A stretch of DNA of 11,925 bases from contig QWOR01000225.1 in assembly GCA_003669575.1 (NCBI GenBank), positions 1 to 11,925 of the forward strand, read 5' to 3'. Every line of letters begins with the position of its first letter. The first letter of the stretch is position 1. The notes under the pieces were generated by a model. The model worked only from the letters and a program-made list of their open reading frames with translations. It was not told the DNA's origin and did no database searches. The DNA is from Planctomycetota bacterium. GTDB lineage: Bacteria > Planctomycetota > Planctomycetia > Planctomycetales > Planctomycetaceae. A program made the translations under genes and the position numbers. Positions 5,575 to 11,925 of this stretch are shown piece by piece.

Positions 5575-7878
5575 ATGGCACTCCGCTCACTGTGGGCCAC
5601 CATTCAAAAAGTATGGTCGAATCCCGGTCGTCGCGTGTCGCGTCGTCGATGGAGAATCGGAGCTGAACTCGAAGAGCGAATCGTTCTGGCGGTCACCGCT
5701 TACGAACAGCTGTTTCTGGAGTTAATCAATCGCGCCCGCGCGAACCCCTCCGCGGAAGCGGCGCGATACGGAATCAACCTGAACGAGGGTTTGCCAGCAG
5801 GCACGATTTCGACAACTGCCGTCCAGCCACTGGTGCTGAATGATTCCCTGCAGTCCGCCATCCAGGGGCACCTGCAGGACATGATTAACAACGACTTCTT
5901 TTCCCACACTGGGTCAAACGGTACCACAATCCAAACCCGCATTAATGGCTCCGGGTACACCGGATGGACCACGATCGGAGAGAATCTGGTCTTTCGTGCT
6001 TCGACAGCCACCTTGAACACCGAAGCGACAGTCATCCAGGAGCATCAAGACCTGTTCGTCGATTCGGGAATCTCGGGTCGTGGTCACCGCCTGAACATCC
6101 TCAACCCGAATTTTGAGGAGACCGGATCAGGAGTGCGTACCGGCGAGTACAAGGGGATGAACGCCGTGTTCTCCGGAAATGATTTCGGAGCCCGTGCCGG
6201 AAACTCATTTCTGACAGGCGTTGTGATCAACGATCAGGTCTCGTCAAACAACTTCTACAACATCGGTGAAGGACTGTCCGGGGTCTCGATCGTCGTGAAG
6301 TCCGGAACCTCGACGGTCGCAAGCACGACTTCGAACGCAGCCGGGGGATATCAGCTACAAGTTCCGGCCGGGACGTACCAGGTGACGTTCTCTGCCGCTG
6401 GCTGGGCAAGCCCCATTACCAAGACATTCACCATCAGCACTCAGAATATCAAAGTCGACGCGAATACCCGGACTGACTTCGCGTCGCAGCCGCCCACGCC
6501 ATCTGTTTCATTTTCAGCCAGCAGCTTCACCTTCAGCGAAGCAGGTGGAGCGCAAGTCATCACCGTGCGACTTTCCAATGCGTACAACTCGACGGTCACG
6601 GTCCGATATGCCACGTCAAATGGGACCGCCACGGCTGGGAGTGATTACACCGCTACCTCGGGCACTCTGACATTCACACCCGGAGAGACATCCAAGACGT
6701 TTTCAATCCCGATCATCAACGATGTCCTGGTCGAACCGAGCGAGACGATACAGCTGACATTATCAGCACCCGTCAGCGCCACCCTGGGGACTCAGCGCAC
6801 AGCGACGGTCAACATTACTGACAATGACGTTCCGACGGTGAGCTTTTCGCAGACATCCAAATCGGCCAGCGAATCGACGACCAGCGCCAGCTTCACCGTG
6901 ACCCTCAGCAGTGCCTCGACCAAGTCAGTCACTGTGAGGTACGCACTGGCCAGTGGTGGGACGGCGACCAGCGGCGTCGACTTTACTTTACCTGCCGGCA
7001 CCCTGACGTTCGCGCCGGGTGAGGTTTCCAAAACGATTGCTTTTACCATCGCGAACGACACACAGGATGAGAACGACGAGACGCTCAAGATCGCCCTCTC
7101 GGCACCCTCGAACGCCACCCTCGGATCCGTTTCGGTGGCGACTTACACCATCGTGGACAACGATGCGAGCCCGGCAGCCAGGTTTGATTTCCGAACCGCG
7201 ACCGGAGCCCCGACAAGTACTGTCGATGTCTCGGAATCAACCAGCAGAATCACAGTGCCCATCATCCTGTCGGCAGCTGCGGGACGGCCAATCACCGTCA
7301 ATCTCGCCGCTGTGACGGGAGGTACGGCGATCCCGGGAACTGACTTCAGCCTCTCCTCATCGAGCGTGACGTTCGCCCCTGGAGAAACCAGCAAGACGGT
7401 GACGCTGAACATCACGAACGACCTCCTGAACGAAGCCCTTGAAACGATTCGGCTGGCACTCTCGTCAACGACCGCCACGATTGGTACGGGCAGTACAGCC
7501 GTGGTGAACCTCATCGACAATGACCCTGCTCCCACGGTCTCATTTGAAGCCGCCACATCGAGCGGTTCTGAGGGGATTGCGAATCCGCAGTCTGTCCGCG
7601 TGAAGCTTTCCGCTCCCTCGGGCCAGCGAGTCACGGTTCGATACGCCTTTACCGCCAGTGGCTCTACTGCAACTTCCGCAGACTTCACACTCCCCAGCGG
7701 AACTCTGACATTCGAGCCGGGTGAGACGATCAAAACGATCCCGCTGGTGATCATTCAAGACCAGATTGTCGAATCGAGCGAGTTGATTCGAATGACTCTC
7801 TCATCGCCCACCAACGCGGTACTGGGCACCACGCTGACTCACGTCTTTTCCATTCTCGACGACGAGAGGCTGACGTAG
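5575..7878 (+). CDS. Secreted CAP-domain protein with four Calx-beta repeats
   Basis: A 767-residue protein, probably exported. Residues 1-39 are Arg-rich and end in ELEERIVLA, resembling the LEPR-xLL-type N-terminus of large planctomycete exported proteins; no classical hydrophobic signal peptide is seen. The CAP (SCP/PR-1-like) domain covers about 44-200. Its family metal-site residues are recognisable: His111 (FFSHTG), Glu136 (IGENL), Glu156 (IQEHQ) and His171 (GRGHRLNILNP). Residues about 214-302 form a small beta-sandwich of the carboxypeptidase-regulatory or SdrD-B type (GLSGVSIVVKSG, AAGGYQLQVPAGTYQVTF). Four Calx-beta domains follow (about 308-418, 420-530, 535-650, 653-763), each with an acidic N-terminal Ser-Glu and the first three closing in DND. 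Calx-beta folds bind calcium and often act as adhesive stalks. The fourth ends in a degenerate LDDERLT, and no dockerin, sorting signal or anchor follows. The CAP activity and target are unknown. The start is supported by a Shine-Dalgarno site. Confidence 0.93.
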   Translation: MALRSLWATIQKVWSNPGRRVSRRRWRIGAELEERIVLAVTAYEQLFLELINRARANPSAEAARYGINLNEGLPAGTISTTAVQPLVLNDSLQSAIQGHLQDMINNDFFSHTGSNGTTIQTRINGSGYTGWTTIGENLVFRASTATLNTEATVIQEHQDLFVDSGISGRGHRLNILNPNFEETGSGVRTGEYKGMNAVFSGNDFGARAGNSFLTGVVINDQVSSNNFYNIGEGLSGVSIVVKSGTSTVASTTSNAAGGYQLQVPAGTYQVTFSAAGWASPITKTFTISTQNIKVDANTRTDFASQPPTPSVSFSASSFTFSEAGGAQVITVRLSNAYNSTVTVRYATSNGTATAGSDYTATSGTLTFTPGETSKTFSIPIINDVLVEPSETIQLTLSAPVSATLGTQRTATVNITDNDVPTVSFSQTSKSASESTTSASFTVTLSSASTKSVTVRYALASGGTATSGVDFTLPAGTLTFAPGEVSKTIAFTIANDTQDENDETLKIALSAPSNATLGSVSVATYTIVDNDASPAARFDFRTATGAPTSTVDVSESTSRITVPIILSAAAGRPITVNLAAVTGGTAIPGTDFSLSSSSVTFAPGETSKTVTLNITNDLLNEALETIRLALSSTTATIGTGSTAVVNLIDNDPAPTVSFEAATSSGSEGIANPQSVRVKLSAPSGQRVTVRYAFTASGSTATSADFTLPSGTLTFEPGETIKTIPLVIIQDQIVESSELIRMTLSSPTNAVLGTTLTHVFSILDDERLT
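6496..7863 (+). repeat. Four tandem Calx-beta repeats within the CAP protein
   Basis: Four copies of about 111-116 codons begin near 6496, 6832, 7177 and 7531. Each contains the pattern GTLTFxPGExxKT, or in the third copy SSVTFAPGETSKT, and then an acidic turn before xIxLxLS. The copies are related at protein level but clearly diverged in DNA, so this is an old domain duplication rather than a recent expansion. Confidence 0.9.
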
Positions 7879-7915
7879 TCGCGACATGACAGGCGGCGAA
7901 GTCCGACTACGCCGC
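7875..7915. terminator. Overlapping inverted repeats at the convergent gene junction
   Basis: GTAGTCG (7875-7881) pairs with CGACTAC (7904-7910). A second, more compact stem pairs GCGGCG (7893-7898) with CGCCGC (7910-7915) around an 11-nt loop. They share position 7910 and overlap in space, so they would largely exclude each other. The structures span both stop codons (TAG 7876-7878 on + and TAG 7907-7909 on -). There is no proper T-tract on either side (only TTT on the + side), so a bidirectional terminator is plausible but weak. Confidence 0.3.
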
Positions 7916-10900
7916 TTTGGCAGAGTCGAGAATTTCGCAGTTGTCGCCGACCTGGTCGAAGCGGACAGCCATGCGTTTTGACACCCCGGCCTGCTCCATC
8001 GTGACTCCATAGAGTACATCTGCAGCTGCCATGGTGGGTTTACGGTGCGTAATCACGACGAACTGTGTCATCGCAGCAAACTCTTTGACAACCCCCACGT
8101 AGCGTCCGACGTTCGCGTCATCGAGAGCCGCATCCACTTCGTCCAGAATGCAGTAGGGGCTCGGCTTGCTCTTGAACATGGCAAAGAGCAGTCCCACAGC
8201 TGTCATGGTTTTCTCGCCACCACTCAACAAGGTCAGGCTGCGCAGCTCCTTGCCCGGTGGACGGGCCACGATGTCGATGCCGCACTCCAGCACATCTTCG
8301 GGATTCTCGAGGATGATGTTGCCCTCGCCTCCGCCGAATACCTTGCGAAAGAGGATCTGGAAGTTCTGTCGAATCGTTTCAAAGGTTTCGAGGAAGAGTC
8401 GTTTGCTCTCGGTATTGATCCGACGAATGATGTCTTCGAGTGTCGCCTTCGCGGCCTGCAGATCCTGGAGCTGGAAGCTGAGGTCGTTGAAGCGGTTCTC
8501 GATCTCTTCGAGACCAGCGAGCGCATCCGTGTTCACATGCCCCATCATTTTAAGGCGTCGACGCAGCCGATCGACGGCGGCCTCCAGTTCGGGACGCACT
8601 TCCTCGTAGCTCACTTCGCCCGCCAGAGTCTGAGCGAGCGAGACCCTCGCAGAGACGTTTCGCGCCTCGATAGCTTTGGTTTCGACCATCTCATCGGCTG
8701 GCTCATCGTCCGCGGCCTTCTCGGGGATGGTCTCCGATCCAGACACTTCGTCTTCGTGAGTAAGCTCGTCGCTTCGAGACTTCTTTGTCGTTTTCTTCTC
8801 GCCGTACCGCTCCTGCAGGCAGTCCTCGAACGCAGAGACTCCGCTGTCCCTCAGCGACTCGAGCGTGAGCTGGTACTCTTCATCAATACGCTGGGCCAGT
8901 GTCGTCCAGCGCTGGTCGATCTCCCGGATCTTCATCTGGGTTTCGTGAGCAGACTCGATCGCACGGCGACGGCGTCGATGGAGTTCGTCCAGTTCCTTGG
9001 TTCTCTGTGAGCGCTCCAGGCGGAATGTCGCCAACTCCTTGCGGACGATTCGCAATTCGGACTGTAACTGCTCCTGAACCAGAGTCCGCTCGGCCACGAT
9101 CATCTGTGTTCGCAGCAGAACCAGGGACGAATCTTCCACAGCCTGAATCAGGCTCTGATAACGTTCGTTCGACTCCGCTTCCTGTTCGACTCGCTGAACC
9201 TGATCAGATTGCAGACGGACCTGTGTTTCTCGCAAACTGCGCAGACGTTCCTGGTGCTTGGCCAGTTCGAGCTGCCCCGCTCGAACGACCTGCTGGACTT
9301 CGTCGAGAAGAGTTTCGATCTCAGTGATTTCCACTTCGCCGACCTGCACCGACAGCGTCAGTTCCTCGGCCTCGCGCAATTCCATCTCCTGACGCGTACG
9401 CACCGATTGCAGATCAGACTCCAGCGACTGTACCTTCTCTGATTGAGCCGATGCGATGGAATCCTGTTCGCGAATCGACTCTTCGATGCGAGAGACTTCG
9501 TCGATCTGTGATTCCAGACGCATCGAGGCTTCCGCCACTTGCGACGAGCGTTGACGGGTTTCGACTTCGATCTCATCTTCGCGACCGGTACGAGACGCCA
9601 GCGTCTGCGACAACGTGGCCAGCCGCTCGACATCACTGTCGATGGCTCGATCGAGACGAATTACCTCACTCCGCAGCTTTCGCAGCTCGCTCTTCCGTGA
9701 CAGGACAGCAGTGTCCTGAGGAGCGGTACCAACGAAGAGAACTCCGTCTCCAGTGATCAGTTCGCCCTGCATCGTGACAAATCGACACCCCGCCCCCACG
9801 GTAGCCGCCAACTGCAACCCACGGTCGAGCGTACTGACGATCCAGGTATCGGCCAGCAGTCGGGCGGCCAGTCCGGGAACGCGTCCCGCCTCGGTCACCA
9901 GTTGATCAGCACGTTGAATGACGCCCGGTTCCTGGCTGAGATCGGGCCAGTGACGACAATCAAGGTCGAACACCTCCAGCCAGTGCGGTGTATGCGGCAA
10001 GCGTCCACGACGCTGTGGGACAGCTGTTCGCAGCTCAATGAACCCGACCCGATCAAGCAGGTGCCCTTCCCCGCGGTTGAGATAATCGAGCAGTGGTCGC
10101 AGATCGTCAACAACCAGAATCTGCGTCCGATCGCCCAGCGCCAGCTCGACCAGCGGGGCGGTCTCCAGAGCCGTATCCAGCAGGTCCCCGACGAACCCCA
10201 TGATGTTGGACCAAGGAGGATCGGTCAGCGTTTCAGCCCGGCGGAGAATCTCTCGTACGCCCAGCCCAATGCCTTCCTGCTTGCGTTCCAGGTCCTGCAG
10301 CACGTTCAGACGAGCCAACGCTGCACTGCGTTTCTCACGAAGTTCCGAGAGACGTTTCTCTGTCTGAGAATGCTCTCCCAGGAGTGATGATCGTTCCGAA
10401 CGCAGAAGGTCAAGTTCGGCGCGAGCCTGCTGGCTGGTGTTATCGGCCAGAGCGTGCGACTGACGACGCTGCTCGAGTTCCACCTGTGCCGAGGCCAATT
10501 CCGCGAGCAGCTGATCGATACGTCCGCGAGTTTTCTCCAGAGCTTCGATGGCAGTCTGTTGCTGCAGTTCCAGTGTGGCGATGCGAGTGAGCGCCGACTG
10601 GGAGCGCAGAGTGAGTTGATCACGTTCCTTGCGGCGTCCTTTGACTCGGGTACGAGCCTCATCGAGCTGGCTGCGCAGCGTGGTCAGCTCCCGATCTCGC
10701 CCCTGAATCGTCTGTTCCTGCTGGATCACGCCTTCTTCGAACTCACGCAGACGGACAGCTGTCTCGTCCAGTTCGCGAACCACAGCACCGGCCCGGGCAA
10801 TCAGTTCCAGACGCTGTTTGCGGACGCGTTCCAGATCGGCATTCAGTTCCCGCAAGCGGATCGTCTGATGACGAATCGTCGCTTCCTGCGACGCGATGCT

Positions 10901-11782
10901 CTCGCGGTTCGAGGAGGAACGACGCTCCAGGTCGCGGACTCGCGATTCGATCTCCTGCACGACACTGTCGGCCTCCTGTGAGAGTTCCTCCAGGACTTGT
11001 ACGTTCGACGCCAGCCCCTCCGCTTCGGTTCGGGCGACCTCCTCGGCCTGTCGCAGGACGACCAGCTGCCCCGACCAGAGGCGGGCATCATCCGCAGCCA
11101 TCCCGGTCCACAGCGTCTTAAGTTCGGCGGAAATCTCCCGGTACTTCGCCGCTTTACTGGCCTGACTGCGGGTGGAATTCAGCTGGGCTTCCACCTCGTC
11201 GACGATGTCGGTCAACCGCTGCAGGTTCTGATCAATGCGTTCGATCTTGCGCTGAGCTTCGATCCGCTTCGACTTGAAGCGGGAGATCCCCGCCGCTTCT
11301 TCAAAGACAAGTCGGCGCGCTGCGGGATTAGACTGCAGGATCTGGTCGACGCGGCCTTGTTCGATGATACTGTAGGCTGCAGTCCCGGCCCCCGTCCCCA
11401 GGAAGAGGTCACGGATATCTTTCAACCGCACGACGTTACGATTGAGCAGATACTCCGACTCACCAGTCCGGTAGAGGCGACGCCCCACCTGCACTTCAGA
11501 GGCCTCGAGCGGAAAAAGGCGATGCGAGTTGTCGAACGTCAGAGTCGCTTCCGCGAAGCCGCTCGGTTTTCGACCGTTGGCTCCGTTGAAGATGACATCG
11601 GTCATCTCGGTCCCGCGCAGGCTCTTGGCGCTCTGATCTCCGAGAATCCATTTGATGGAGTCGACTACGTTGCTTTTGCCGCTGCCATTCGGTCCAACGA
11701 CGCACGTCATCCCCGGATCGAACTCGAAGACAGTTCGGTCCGCGAAGCTCTTGAATCCAAAGAGTTCGAGGGACTTCAGCAT
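7907..11782 (-). CDS. smc: Chromosome segregation protein SMC
   Basis: The condensin ATPase that compacts and separates chromosomes, acting as a dimer with ScpA and ScpB (neither is in this window). The 1291-residue protein has the complete plan. The N-terminal head carries Walker A GPNGSGKSN (30-38) and YSIIEQGRVDQIL (137-149). The first coiled coil spans about 170-500. The hinge spans about 505-690 and includes MGFVGDLL and ALGDRTQILVVDD. The second coiled coil spans about 695-985. The C-terminal head has the signature LLSGGEKT (1185-1192) and Walker B CILDEVDAALDD (1211-1222). It is longer than the usual 1150-1200 residues, partly through a charged, Lys- then Glu/Asp-rich insertion at about 993-1045 that interrupts the return coil before VRPELEAAVDRLRRRLKMMG. 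The hinge ends in ITGDGVLFVGT where most bacterial SMCs have a PGG..TGG-like glycine motif. ATG 11782 is placed correctly for the conserved N-terminal strand (LKSLELFGFKSF) but has no obvious Shine-Dalgarno site. Confidence 0.97.
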   Translation of the reverse strand: MLKSLELFGFKSFADRTVFEFDPGMTCVVGPNGSGKSNVVDSIKWILGDQSAKSLRGTEMTDVIFNGANGRKPSGFAEATLTFDNSHRLFPLEASEVQVGRRLYRTGESEYLLNRNVVRLKDIRDLFLGTGAGTAAYSIIEQGRVDQILQSNPAARRLVFEEAAGISRFKSKRIEAQRKIERIDQNLQRLTDIVDEVEAQLNSTRSQASKAAKYREISAELKTLWTGMAADDARLWSGQLVVLRQAEEVARTEAEGLASNVQVLEELSQEADSVVQEIESRVRDLERRSSSNRESIASQEATIRHQTIRLRELNADLERVRKQRLELIARAGAVVRELDETAVRLREFEEGVIQQEQTIQGRDRELTTLRSQLDEARTRVKGRRKERDQLTLRSQSALTRIATLELQQQTAIEALEKTRGRIDQLLAELASAQVELEQRRQSHALADNTSQQARAELDLLRSERSSLLGEHSQTEKRLSELREKRSAALARLNVLQDLERKQEGIGLGVREILRRAETLTDPPWSNIMGFVGDLLDTALETAPLVELALGDRTQILVVDDLRPLLDYLNRGEGHLLDRVGFIELRTAVPQRRGRLPHTPHWLEVFDLDCRHWPDLSQEPGVIQRADQLVTEAGRVPGLAARLLADTWIVSTLDRGLQLAATVGAGCRFVTMQGELITGDGVLFVGTAPQDTAVLSRKSELRKLRSEVIRLDRAIDSDVERLATLSQTLASRTGREDEIEVETRQRSSQVAEASMRLESQIDEVSRIEESIREQDSIASAQSEKVQSLESDLQSVRTRQEMELREAEELTLSVQVGEVEITEIETLLDEVQQVVRAGQLELAKHQERLRSLRETQVRLQSDQVQRVEQEAESNERYQSLIQAVEDSSLVLLRTQMIVAERTLVQEQLQSELRIVRKELATFRLERSQRTKELDELHRRRRRAIESAHETQMKIREIDQRWTTLAQRIDEEYQLTLESLRDSGVSAFEDCLQERYGEKKTTKKSRSDELTHEDEVSGSETIPEKAADDEPADEMVETKAIEARNVSARVSLAQTLAGEVSYEEVRPELEAAVDRLRRRLKMMGHVNTDALAGLEEIENRFNDLSFQLQDLQAAKATLEDIIRRINTESKRLFLETFETIRQNFQILFRKVFGGGEGNIILENPEDVLECGIDIVARPPGKELRSLTLLSGGEKTMTAVGLLFAMFKSKPSPYCILDEVDAALDDANVGRYVGVVKEFAAMTQFVVITHRKPTMAAADVLYGVTMEQAGVSKRMAVRFDQVGDNCEILDSAKAA

Positions 11783-11839
11783 GGGGACAACACATTCCGA
11801 CCAATGACACAGACAAGGAACCGGTCCGAGCGATGAGCC

Positions 11840-11925
11840 TTACTTGACTCCAAAGCTGACACCGCCCATGGCCTCTGCCTCCACATCGTCAGTGGCAGAA
11901 CCGTCCTTCTTTTCGGGTTCAGGGG
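11840..11925 (-). CDS. C-terminal end of an unidentified protein upstream of smc (partial)
   Basis: On the - strand a frame enters from the right edge and reads 27 residues ending in DVEAEAMGGVSFGVK before a TAA (11840-11842). The stretch begins with a charged PEPEKKDG segment. This looks like a natural disordered C-terminal tail followed by a short ordered end, and codon use is similar to the neighbours. The stop lies 57 nt before the smc start in the same direction, so the two genes may be co-transcribed. There is too little sequence to name the protein. Confidence 0.55.
   Translation of the reverse strand, partial: PEPEKKDGSATDDVEAEAMGGVSFGVK

Noticed and set aside
7143..7754. 203-codon antisense frame inside the Calx-beta region
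   Set aside because: It mirrors the repetitive Calx-beta coding sequence and shows no independent protein features.
8045..9010. 321-codon + strand frame opposite the SMC C-terminal head
   Set aside because: The - strand carries the SMC signature and Walker B motif here; the + strand product is a composition shadow.
10997..11836. 279-codon + strand frame opposite the SMC N-terminal head
   Set aside because: It overlaps Walker A and the start of smc, and its product has no recognisable motif.

Overview
The window looks like a bacterial chromosome segment of moderate-to-high GC, most likely from a member of the Planctomycetota. I infer this from three things: the secreted CAP/Calx-beta protein opens with an arginine-rich segment ending in ELEERIVLA, resembling the N-terminal motif of many large exported planctomycete proteins; only two of the genes have a clear Shine-Dalgarno sequence; and unrelated genes stand as loosely spaced single units. 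No rRNA, tRNA, CRISPR array, transposase or phage gene is visible. I see no defence or mobile system, and the window reads as core and envelope genes.

Left to centre, all on the + strand: (1) the 3' end of a Cys/His- and Pro-rich protein of unknown function (1-366); (2) a strong hairpin (425-457) just upstream of a full-length Sua5-type threonylcarbamoyl-AMP synthase (485-1462) for tRNA t6A synthesis; (3) a 244-bp spacer with a perfect 15-bp palindrome; (4) a 953-residue RND/MMPL-type membrane exporter (1707-4568); (5) a short soluble sensor histidine kinase with a GTG start (4700-5455); (6) a 767-residue exported protein made of a CAP domain, a small beta-sandwich domain and four Calx-beta repeats (5575-7878).

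Right part, on the - strand and convergent with the first block: a full-length chromosome-segregation SMC ATPase of 1291 residues (7907-11782), preceded at 57 nt by the last 27 codons of another gene (11840-11925). The 28-nt gap between the CAP gene and smc holds overlapping inverted repeats that could end transcription from both sides.

The genes do not form one pathway. tRNA modification, membrane export, signalling, a secreted adhesin-like protein and chromosome condensation appear to be separate transcription units, except that the kinase may follow the exporter in one transcript and the partial gene may be co-transcribed with smc. The observations most worth following are the 14-bp hairpin before sua5, the acidic insertion and altered hinge glycine motif in SMC, the asymmetric loss of the transmembrane acidic residue in the first half of the exporter, the CAP plus Calx-beta architecture without a classical signal peptide, and the Cys/His cluster in the first protein.
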